The notes below the pieces were generated by a model. The model searched no databases and was not told the DNA's origin. It saw nothing but the letters and a program-made list of their open reading frames with translations. A DNA stretch of 64,000 nt. Source: Nitrosomonas ureae. GTDB lineage: Bacteria; Pseudomonadota; Gammaproteobacteria; Burkholderiales; Nitrosomonadaceae. The DNA lies in assembly GCF_900206265.1 (NCBI RefSeq), contig NZ_LT907782.1:682001-746000 (forward strand). Reading direction: 5' to 3'. Shown here one piece after another: positions 8,982-15,313 of this stretch (position 1 is its first letter; the number at the start of each line of letters is the position of its first letter). The translations under genes were made by a program, and so were the position numbers.

Positions 8982-10022
8982 ATGGGGTTATCTGTGAAAT
9001 CTGTAGTCTTTTTTAACAACAAAGGTGGGGTTGGAAAAACAACACTTGTTTGCAATGTGGCGTCATATATTAGCATCCATAAATCAAAGCGAGTTTTGCT
9101 GATTGATGCCGACCCGCAATGTAATGCAACTCAAGCAATGCTTTCAGACGAAATATGCGAAAAGATTTACCTTGATCGCGACCCTAATTTGCCAACCTTA
9201 TTTGATTATCTTGCACCAATTGAAGCAGGCGAGCCTGCAATATCTAAAAAAATAATTCCTTTTCTTGGTACACAAAACCAGTTTAAAACAGATTTAATAC
9301 CTGGCCATCCCAAGATCTCATTAGTAGAGGATAAGCTGAGCAGTGCCTGGAATGATATGCAAGCGGGAACACTAGCCGCTTACCGCATCACAAATTGGTG
9401 TTCCCAGCTCTTTGAAAATCTGGAATCCCGATATGACCTAGTAATTATCGATGTAGGCCCATCTCTAGGCGCTCTTAACAGAACAGTTTTGCTTTCTGTA
9501 GACTATCTTGTGACGCCTTTTGGATGTGATATTTTTAGTTTGCTTGGTATCCAAAATATTGCCTCATGGTTAAAAAATTGGCAGCGTCAATACACCAGGA
9601 GTATCGCAAATGTAAAAGAAGATCGGCCAGGGGAAATAGAGAATTATCCAATAATCACTGATAGTGATACTAAATTTAGATTTGCAGGCTACTCAGTTCA
9701 ACAATACGTGACTAAAACTTTCAAATCCGGTAAGCGACCTGTAAAAGCTTACGATAAAATTTTGCAAGAAATCCCTATTACCGTTGAAGTCAACCTAAGT
9801 TTCCTGAAATCAAGGAATTTGCAGACTAATGATCTTGAACTAGGTCACATCCCTTTCTTATACAGTCTCGTTCCCCTTGCCCAAGCCCACAGGTATCCAA
9901 TTCATGAGCTCAGAAAATCAGGAAAACTTATGGGAAACCAATTTAAACAAGTAGAAGATTACCAAAAAATAATGAACATCTTCTGTGACAAGCTCATGCA
10001 AAATATCGGAATCGAGCAATGA
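8982..10022 (+). CDS. ParA/MinD-like P-loop ATPase paired with SIR2
   Basis: 346 residues. Deviant Walker A KGGVGKTT at about residues 14-21, Walker A' region LLIDADPQCNAT, Walker B LVIIDVGPSLG and a CDIFSLLGIQNI switch region show a ParA-family ATPase. It is longer than partitioning ParA proteins and has an extra segment (about 205-275) with no match I know. The annotated ATG has no ribosome-binding site; the in-frame GTG at 8994 follows GGGG and is an alternative start. Its stop overlaps the SIR2 start in ATGA, so the two are translationally coupled. No ParB or centromere repeat lies beside it, which argues against simple partitioning. Confidence 0.85.
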   Translation: MGLSVKSVVFFNNKGGVGKTTLVCNVASYISIHKSKRVLLIDADPQCNATQAMLSDEICEKIYLDRDPNLPTLFDYLAPIEAGEPAISKKIIPFLGTQNQFKTDLIPGHPKISLVEDKLSSAWNDMQAGTLAAYRITNWCSQLFENLESRYDLVIIDVGPSLGALNRTVLLSVDYLVTPFGCDIFSLLGIQNIASWLKNWQRQYTRSIANVKEDRPGEIENYPIITDSDTKFRFAGYSVQQYVTKTFKSGKRPVKAYDKILQEIPITVEVNLSFLKSRNLQTNDLELGHIPFLYSLVPLAQAHRYPIHELRKSGKLMGNQFKQVEDYQKIMNIFCDKLMQNIGIEQ

Positions 10023-10876
10023 TAAGTTGGCCAAGATCGCTAATTCGAGAAGTGGCAGCCAGAAGATGCGTTTTCTTTTTGGGCGCTGGAGTATCTGCAA
10101 GTTCTATTGATGATCATGGAGTCCATCCTAAAACATGGAAAGAATTCCTTAATGAAGCGCAGTCGCTTATAGAAAATACACAAGAAAAAACTATTGTTAA
10201 AAAAATGATAAAAGAAAAACAATATCTTTTAGCACTCCAAGGTATTCACCAATTTGCCAATAAAAGTGATTACAAAGATTTCTTGAATAAAAATTTTAAT
10301 AATCCAGCGTACCAACCCAGCAAGCTACATGAGAATATTTATGATCTAGATTCTCGCATCGTAATCACAACAAATTTTGATCGTATCTATGAGAATTATT
10401 GTATGACAATAGCAAATTCTGATGCGTATAAAATTATCAATTATTATTCTAGGGATTTAGTTGATGAGATTAGATCGGATAGTCGTCTTATTATCAAGGC
10501 ACATGGATCTATAGATGATATCTCAAATATGATATTTACACGCTCGCAATATCACATGGCTAAAAGAAATCATTCACAATTTTATGAAATTATAAAAGCA
10601 ATTTTTCTAACAAACACCGTTGTTTTTATAGGCTGTAGTCTCACTGATCCTGACGTGTTACTGATTCTTGAGGAAGTAAAAATTTCAAGCTCATCAGAAA
10701 GACCGCACTACGCAATCATTAAAAAGAAATCGATGAATACTCTAGAGCTTAGTGATTGGCAAAATACCTTCAACATTAGTGCACTTGAATATGGACCATC
10801 ATATGAGAATTTGTTAACCGATCTAAATAATTTATTAGGACAAGTAGAAAATGAACGATCCACAGTCATATCGTAA
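10019..10876 (+). CDS. SIR2-like NAD-binding protein, candidate defence effector
   Basis: 285 residues of the SIR2_2/DSR-like type. Visible motifs: FFLGAGVSAS near residue 20 (NAD-binding GAGxS), TTNFDRIYE, KAHGSIDD with the catalytic-type His, and FIGCSLTDPDVLLIL. No zinc-binding cysteines of deacetylase sirtuins are seen. Proteins of this group in Thoeris, DSR, SIR2-HerA and SPARSA systems degrade NAD+ on phage infection. The gene overlaps the ParA-like gene by 4 bases and is strikingly AT-rich. Function as an abortive-infection NADase is inferred from family and context. Confidence 0.85.
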   Translation: MISWPRSLIREVAARRCVFFLGAGVSASSIDDHGVHPKTWKEFLNEAQSLIENTQEKTIVKKMIKEKQYLLALQGIHQFANKSDYKDFLNKNFNNPAYQPSKLHENIYDLDSRIVITTNFDRIYENYCMTIANSDAYKIINYYSRDLVDEIRSDSRLIIKAHGSIDDISNMIFTRSQYHMAKRNHSQFYEIIKAIFLTNTVVFIGCSLTDPDVLLILEEVKISSSSERPHYAIIKKKSMNTLELSDWQNTFNISALEYGPSYENLLTDLNNLLGQVENERSTVIS

Positions 10877-10937
10877 AAAAAACATTGCTACTGATCTAAA
10901 CAGATAAATCCTTTGATACAACCGCAGCACACAAAAA

Positions 10938-10954
10938 TATCCCATCTTGGGATG
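10938..10954. promoter_or_regulatory. Operator-like palindrome before controller-nuclease genes
   Basis: TATCCCA-TCT-TGGGATG, a 6-bp perfect inverted repeat with a 3-base centre, ends 58 bases before the controller start. The same pattern TATCCYA-N3-TRGGAT recurs before the methyltransferase at 12824-12840. It is a plausible binding site for the controller protein. Confidence 0.65.
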
Positions 10955-11012
10955 TTTTCAAAATGAGGGTATAACTTTGTGAAATTTAATTTTTACAAGA
11001 AGAGCCCAGTCT

Positions 11013-11264
11013 TTGAAGTCCATCAATAGTGATGAATATCATAGTTTCCTGGAATGTCTAATATCTGCCAGAAAAAATGCAGATTTAACTCAGCAGGAAT
11101 TAGCCGATAGGCTTAATAAACCACAATCCTTCGTATCAAAATATGAGAATCGCGAACGCAGGTTGGATGTTATAGAGTTTCTACAGATTGTTCGTGCGAT
11201 TGGCGTAAGTCCATCAGAAGTGCTTAGAAAGATGGAAATAAATAATCCATTTAAAAAGATCTGA
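11013..11264 (+). CDS. XRE-family controller protein of the restriction-modification system
   Basis: 83 residues, the typical size of C proteins. Helix-turn-helix at about residues 15-65 (ARKNADLTQQELADRLNKPQ, then SFVSKYENRERRLDVIEF). The start is a TTG preceded by AGAAGAG; no ATG is available. It lies 7 bases ahead of the nuclease gene on the same strand, so it is the first gene of a controller-nuclease operon. C proteins delay nuclease expression until DNA is methylated; paired palindromes at both promoters support that role here. Confidence 0.82.
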   Translation: MKSINSDEYHSFLECLISARKNADLTQQELADRLNKPQSFVSKYENRERRLDVIEFLQIVRAIGVSPSEVLRKMEINNPFKKI

Positions 11265-11271
11265 GGGCATT

Positions 11272-11880
11272 ATGAAAATTGTCCACATCGAAACACTTAT
11301 CCAGAAAGGTAATTTTGCTGTTTCAGCAGAATGGGAAAGAATCAGAGAGCAGGCGCTTTCTTCAGTAAAGTTAGTGGATTGGCCACCAGGCTCTGGGTTT
11401 TTTACAATTTTCCCAGAAAGCGGCAAGAAGACAGGCCAAGGCAATGGCGTAAAACCTATTAAGAACCGTGCAATTGATAATTTAATCAAAGAAGGCTGGG
11501 TTAGCGAATACCCTTGGCCGGTAGGTGAGCGTATAAGACCCGGTAATATGGATGCAGCTTTCATTTCACAAAGTGGTATCGTTGCGTTTGAGTGGGAAAC
11601 TGGAAATATCTCATCAAGTCACCGCTCTATGAATAAGATGGCACTTGGTCTTCTTACTGATGCAATTATTGCTGGATTACTTATTGTTCCTTCTCGTAAG
11701 CTTTATCCTTATTTAACCGACCGTATTGGTAACTATAGTGAATTAGAGCCTTACCTTCCCTTGTGGCGTGCCATACCATGCAACCGAGGTGTTTTGGAAA
11801 TTATCGTAATAGAACATGATGCTGAAAGTAAATCTGTTCCAAGAATCCCAAAAGGAACTGATGGTCGCGCCAATATTTGA
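11272..11880 (+). CDS. BamHI-family type II restriction endonuclease
   Basis: 202 residues, against 213 for BamHI. The catalytic region FEWETGNISSSHRSMNKMAL aligns with the BamHI segment around E111 and E113, with the upstream acidic residue in GNMDAAF. Further matches are YLTDRIGNYSELEPY and the C-terminal VPRIPKGTDGRA. BamHI cuts GGATCC; the specificity here is inferred at best. The gene ends one base before the end of the convergent methyltransferase. Cutting is Mg2+-dependent and would need the cognate methylase for self-protection. Confidence 0.92.
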   Translation: MKIVHIETLIQKGNFAVSAEWERIREQALSSVKLVDWPPGSGFFTIFPESGKKTGQGNGVKPIKNRAIDNLIKEGWVSEYPWPVGERIRPGNMDAAFISQSGIVAFEWETGNISSSHRSMNKMALGLLTDAIIAGLLIVPSRKLYPYLTDRIGNYSELEPYLPLWRAIPCNRGVLEIIVIEHDAESKSVPRIPKGTDGRANI

Positions 11881-12786
11881 TTATCCTTCTATATAATCAG
11901 TATTTTTGTGATGATGAATATGGTTATTTTCGAGACGGAAGATAATATCATCTGAAAAATCTAGTTCTATGCCAATCCATCTCCTTCCTTTTTTTTCGCA
12001 GACCGTATAGGTTGTTCCACTTCCACCAAAGGGGTCAAGAACAAGATCATTAGCTGATGTTGAAAGCTCAATGACACGATCAAGAATTTTTGTCGAGAGT
12101 GCATTAGCTTTTCGATTTTTTGATTTAAATTTAGAATGCCTTACAGGAGGAATATCTGTCCAAACATCTTTCAGATTTACACCTTGGGGATTCATCGCAT
12201 TTCGATGGCCACCATAGTCCTTTATTTCACCATCGCAGTGTCTACAAGTTTCAATAGGTGTTCTAATTTTCCTGAAAATCCTCGGTTTTCCTTTGGTAAA
12301 GTATAAAAGACTATAGTGAGCTGGATAGAGTTTTCCTGAAATCGGAAGACCACTCTTCATTTCTATTGAGATGTCATGTCGGAACTCAAGACCTTTATCC
12401 ATTAAATAAGCGCCTAACAATATATTCCAACGGGGTAGATTATAAAGAAAAAAAGCTCCTCCTGGCCTTAAAAGCCGGATGCACTCATCAATCCATCTAT
12501 GACACCATTTTATATATTCATTTTCAGGACGATTATCCTTAGTCTTAGCTCCATAAACCTTATTTAGATTAAAAGGTGGATCTGCGAAAATGGTATCGAT
12601 TATTTCATCGCGAAAAGCTGGCAATATATCTAAACAATCACCATCAAATAGAGCTCCTAATTTTGTTTTGTAGCAAAGATTAGGCAGAGGTGAGCTATTG
12701 ATTAGAAATTGAGAAGCATCAAAAAACGATTCTGCAAATAATGAATGTTTTTGATTATCATCTTGTGCAATAGTCAGTGTAGACAC
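11881..12786 (-). CDS. Type II DNA methyltransferase, beta-class (N6-adenine or N4-cytosine)
   Basis: 301 residues. Motif IV IFADPPFNL comes first (about residue 70), then LLRPGGAFFLY, a CRHC..C-type insert in the target-recognition region, and finally motif I DLVLDPFGGSGTT (about 255) with GIELD. This order defines the beta class. DPPF is usual for N6-adenine enzymes, whereas the BamHI methylase makes N4-methylcytosine, so the base modified is open. Convergent with and directly abutting the nuclease gene; a palindrome matching the controller-promoter one lies 38 bases upstream of the start. Confidence 0.93.
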   Translation of the reverse strand: MSTLTIAQDDNQKHSLFAESFFDASQFLINSSPLPNLCYKTKLGALFDGDCLDILPAFRDEIIDTIFADPPFNLNKVYGAKTKDNRPENEYIKWCHRWIDECIRLLRPGGAFFLYNLPRWNILLGAYLMDKGLEFRHDISIEMKSGLPISGKLYPAHYSLLYFTKGKPRIFRKIRTPIETCRHCDGEIKDYGGHRNAMNPQGVNLKDVWTDIPPVRHSKFKSKNRKANALSTKILDRVIELSTSANDLVLDPFGGSGTTYTVCEKKGRRWIGIELDFSDDIIFRLENNHIHHHKNTDYIEG

Positions 12787-12823
12787 GCTCTTTCTCTTTT
12801 AAAATAATCTGTGCATCTAATAA

Positions 12824-12840
12824 TATCCTAAAATAGGATA
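12824..12840. promoter_or_regulatory. Operator-like palindrome before the methyltransferase
   Basis: TATCCTA-AAA-TAGGATA, a perfect 7-bp inverted repeat with a 3-base centre, 38 bases upstream of the methyltransferase ATG on the minus strand. Same consensus as the site at 10938-10954. Confidence 0.65.
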
Positions 12841-13074
12841 ATTTTAAAATAAAAAACTGCTTAACCCCAATCTTAATTTGACAAAAAAACTAAACTAACT
12901 TCAAATTGAGGCATTGTCAAAGATACAGAATTACTTGAAGGATACAAGAAGGATTGTGTCAAATTTGTGTCAAACTACACTGCTAATCCTACTGTTTAGG
13001 GTTGTGTGGCACTGGTTTTATGCTTGGCAAGCATTGCAAGTAATTGATTTGTATATATCTAAATTTTACAGCTA

Positions 13075-13122
13075 CGTTTCGTAATCAGCGAGTCGGAGGT
13101 CCGACCCCTCTCCATTGCGCCA
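13075..13122 (+). other. tRNA 3'-half-like remnant, possible second attachment site
   Basis: The sequence has an anticodon-loop-like TTTCGTAATCAG, a T arm GGAGG-TCCGACC-CCTCT (5 bp with one G-U and a 7-base loop), then seven acceptor-like bases, G and CCA. There is no matching 5' half upstream. It is not the tRNA-Lys repeat. A tRNA-Thr(CGT) origin is suggested only by TTCGTAA. Confidence 0.5.
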
Positions 13123-13138
13123 ATTAGACATTTTTATT

Positions 13139-13167
13139 AGTTCATTATCAATTGGGTTTAATGAACT
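13139..13167. terminator. Hairpin, possible terminator
   Basis: AGTTCATTA pairs perfectly with TAATGAACT across an 11-base loop and is followed by TTTAG. It could end a transcript that has no visible gene, or be a scar of an element. Confidence 0.35.
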
Positions 13168-13343
13168 TTTAGGCCGTATATTAAATGGAAGTGTAGGGAT
13201 GTCACTACCCTTTCACTTCATTTTCTGGTTAATTTTGTATCTAAGGATGTTAGCCTGTGTACATACTAAAATTGGAATTTATTAAGAATAAATACCTGAA
13301 TAAATTCCAAATAAGTCATTTTCTCATGCTCCTGAGTGTTTAT

Positions 13344-13676
13344 TTACTCAATAAATTCAGCAAATTCACTTTTCTTTAACTTAATCTTATAAAGAAGTTG
13401 ATCATAAAAATGAATTCGAATTATCGAGTGAATAATTAAATATGCACTTAAAATAACTAAGGCAAGATTAAGTATTCCCAGTGGAATTAGAAAATGCAAA
13501 ACATTGAGGGCATCATAAAATTTTGAAGTGGCTACCAGTAAGCTCCCGACTGACAAAGGAAGGGCTAGTATTGCTATGCCTGTTCGCATAACAGATAGTG
13601 ATGTACGTTTTTCAGCTAAAATAAGCTGAATCTCATCCACTACTGCCGAATCAATTTTCGATATTTCCTCAGTCAA
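13344..13676 (-). CDS. Small two-helix membrane protein, DUF202-like
   Basis: 110 residues. LAEKRTSLSVMRTGIAILAL resembles the eRTxLAwxRTxlal signature of DUF202/YidH proteins. Two transmembrane helices are clear (about residues 30-50 and 62-85), with a basic C-terminal tail. No catalytic motif. It is the last but one gene of the island and has no operon partner. Function unknown. Confidence 0.6.
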   Translation of the reverse strand: MTEEISKIDSAVVDEIQLILAEKRTSLSVMRTGIAILALPLSVGSLLVATSKFYDALNVLHFLIPLGILNLALVILSAYLIIHSIIRIHFYDQLLYKIKLKKSEFAEFIE

Positions 13677-13783
13677 ATCTCAGTCCTTTGAAATATTACA
13701 GCTTCTAGCTATTAATTAAACAATTCCAATATTCATTATGTTGTGTTTGGAGAAATCTAAATCAACAGTATTGATGCAAAATA

Positions 13784-14199
13784 CTATACAATTTTGCATC
13801 GAATGAGAGCATCTTCGTCGTAAGTGTATATCGCACACAGTCTATGATATCCATCCGCCACAATAACTTTACCATTGATTGAGTCTCTTATCAGAAGAAG
13901 AGGTGACAACTGATCCCCCGACAGTGTTTTCTGATGATTTTTAATGATATGAGTATTGCTTATCCCGAGCAATGATAAACCGGATGTCCTAAAGATATCT
14001 TTAGCTTTAAATTCTGAAGGTACTACTTTTTTTTAAGATTACCCACATAATTAGCGGCCGTCTGTTCATCGTAAATTAAACGCAAATAAGATAAAGCCGC
14101 TGGATAATTATGTGCTTCTGGCTCATTTAACCAGTTAATTTCTACTTTATTTACCATATTTATTAAAATATCATTAGTGGAATCGAACATATTAGTCAT
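13784..14199 (-). pseudogene. ParB-like protein split by -1 frameshift at an A8 run
   Basis: The first frame starts at the ATG at 14199 and reads 58 codons (WLNEPEAHNYPAALSYLRLI, then NYVGNLKKK) to a TAG at 14025-14023. The -1 frame continues exactly with VVPSEFKAKDIFRTSGLSLL through VADGYHRLCAIYTYDEDA, a ParB/sulfiredoxin-like fold with its GYHR motif. The junction is CTT AAA AAA AAG TAG: the classical slippery heptamer A_AAA_AAG immediately before a stop. The gene is therefore either disabled by a one-base deletion in the homopolymer or expressed by programmed frameshifting. Intact length would be about 138 residues. Related small ParB-like proteins are frequent in islands. Confidence 0.75.
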
Positions 14200-14380
14200 T
14201 CATATATCAATTAATTTTGAGATATTGATGATCATATTTTGAACCACAATAAATTTTTATTTATCAGCAACTTATGAATAGTGATTGACAGAATTTGAGC
14301 GTGACAAATCTGTCTGCTATTTACGAGTGTTGGCGAGCACTAGCGAGTTTAATATTAATATAAACAGTAAGTTATAATAC

Positions 14381-14428
14381 CTTTTAATCCGTTGGTCGCG
14401 CGTTCGAATCGCGCACGGCCTACCAAAT
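14381..14428 (+). repeat. attR: 48-bp direct repeat of the tRNA-Lys 3' end
   Basis: Identical to 4983-5030, starting in the anticodon loop and running through CCA. No tRNA 5' half precedes it, so this is the distal boundary of the element. The 181 bases between the ParB-like gene and this site hold no gene. Confidence 0.93.
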
Positions 14429-14456
14429 GAACAACCCCGCCGCAAGCGGCGGGGTA

Positions 14457-15046
14457 TCAGAAGAGAGCGAGTTGTCTGTCTTCGTATAACTGCTGATAGA
14501 CATCTCCGTGCTTTTTAACGTAATCTCTTATTGTGTCCTCATCGCCATGACGGCCAACTGTACTGACGAAATAACCATCAGTCCAGAATTCCCCGCCCCA
14601 CAACTGTTTCTTCACATGAGAACATAAGCGAAATACCTCCCGCGCCGTGATACTCTTGGAGACCTTTGCACGGTTACTACGCGGCACGATAATTGCGTTA
14701 AAAATTTGCGAAAAATGCTCATTTACCTCGTGTAAACTCCGCTCTTTCGCAAATTTTTGCCTTATTCTGGTACCGCTCATGACACCGTGCAAAGGTCTCT
14801 CTTGATCAGTGTCACCAGTTTTGTGACACTGTATGCGGGAACCGACTGCACCAGAAAATGCACATGATCCTTATCTGTACCAATCTCCATGAATTTCAAC
14901 TGGTAACGCCGTTCGAGATCTAAACAGACATCCCGCAACACCCCGTCCACAGCTTCATCAAATACGGCGCGGCGATATTTCGCCGGAAACACCACATGAT
15001 AAAGCAGCACTGTTTCATTATGGCTCTTATGTATATATTCGCTCAC
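14457..15046 (-). pseudogene. IS200-type TnpA transposase split by a 141-bp insertion
   Basis: The N-terminal part (from the ATG at 15046) has YHVVFPAKYRR and the HUH-type metal site in DHVHFLVQ. The C-terminal part has SITAREVFRLCS and WTDGYFVSTVG with the catalytic Tyr. Removing the 141-bp insert and one copy of the 5-bp duplication TCTTG joins TLIK to SITAREVF without any other change, giving an intact 147-residue transposase. The interruption is therefore recent relative to decay of the gene. An apparent 111-residue ORF over 14457-14792 is a fusion of insert and transposase sequence, not a real gene. Confidence 0.88.
14659..14799 (-). repeat. MITE-like hairpin element, copy A
   Basis: 141 bp, with 16-bp perfect outer inverted repeats (GAGACCTTTGCACGGT) and a second perfect 16-bp inner pair (AAAAATTTGCGAAAAA), so most of it folds into one long hairpin. 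Flanked by the 5-bp direct repeat TCTTG. It differs from copies B and C at three positions and is in the opposite orientation. Confidence 0.92.
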
Positions 15047-15195
15047 GCAAATATATTACGCCCCAAGGGGCGGGGAATATATCCCGGAGAGATTCAAACA
15101 TTAAGCGATCATGGAAATTCTAAAGCAGTTTAGTAGCACGGCAAGGCCGTGCGCCATTTATGGCTCGTTTATGCAAATTTGAGAATTCATTTTTA

Positions 15196-15224
15196 TAAAT
15201 ATTATTATAACTTAATGCTATAAT
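15196..15224 (+). promoter_or_regulatory. Possible promoter of chrA
   Basis: A perfect TATAAT at 15219-15224 with a poor TAAATA 17 bases upstream, 90 bases before the chrA start. A CCCCGGGG palindrome and an AAGGAGAA ribosome-binding site follow. The rest of 15073-15313 has a small perfect hairpin (GCACGGcaaggCCGTGC) and no gene. Confidence 0.35.
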
Positions 15225-15313
15225 CGTAGCCCCGGGGATTCAGCAGCCTCCCCAATCTAAGACGATTCTCGTCCAAGGTCTGCTTCGATATTGGATAATT
15301 CCAAGGAGAAGTA

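Larger units (their letters stand above)
12841..13343. other. Non-coding stretch inside the island
   Basis: About 500 bases with no gene that I can support on either strand. It contains the tRNA 3'-end-like remnant at 13075-13122, a hairpin at 13139-13167, and a second imperfect hairpin near 13172-13207 (GAAGTG...CACTTC). Confidence 0.5.
4983..14428. mobile_element. Integrative element in tRNA-Lys carrying defence-type cargo (about 9.4 kb)
   Basis: Bounded by the 48-bp att repeats. Gene order: tyrosine integrase, AlpA-like excisionase, Rep_trans-type initiator, unknown protein (all minus strand), then ParA-like ATPase and SIR2 protein, controller, BamHI-family nuclease (plus strand), methyltransferase, two-helix membrane protein and a frameshifted ParB-like gene (minus strand). 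No capsid, tail, lysis or conjugation genes are visible, so it is neither a prophage nor a self-transmissible conjugative element. The cargo half is clearly more AT-rich than the flanking core genes. A second tRNA 3'-end-like remnant inside it (13075-13122) suggests a composite history. Confidence 0.88.
14435..15072 (-). mobile_element. IS200/IS605-family element (IS200 type), interrupted
   Basis: The element is defined by a transposase gene and terminal hairpins instead of inverted repeats: CCCCGCCGC-AA-GCGGCGGGG at 14435-14454 downstream of the gene and CGCCCC-AA-GGGGCG at 15059-15072 just upstream of its start. Such subterminal hairpins are the recognition structures of Y1 transposases. 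It sits 6 bases outside attR. A 141-bp MITE-like sequence is inserted in it. Exact cleavage sites cannot be fixed from sequence alone. Confidence 0.8.

Noticed and set aside
8982..10022. ParA-like gene as a plasmid partition gene
   Set aside because: No adjacent ParB gene or centromere-like repeats; it overlaps a SIR2 gene instead. The ParB-like gene at 13784 is frameshifted, distant and on the other strand.
4983..14428. Island as a prophage
   Set aside because: No structural, packaging or lysis genes; the integrase and initiator suit a small integrative element.
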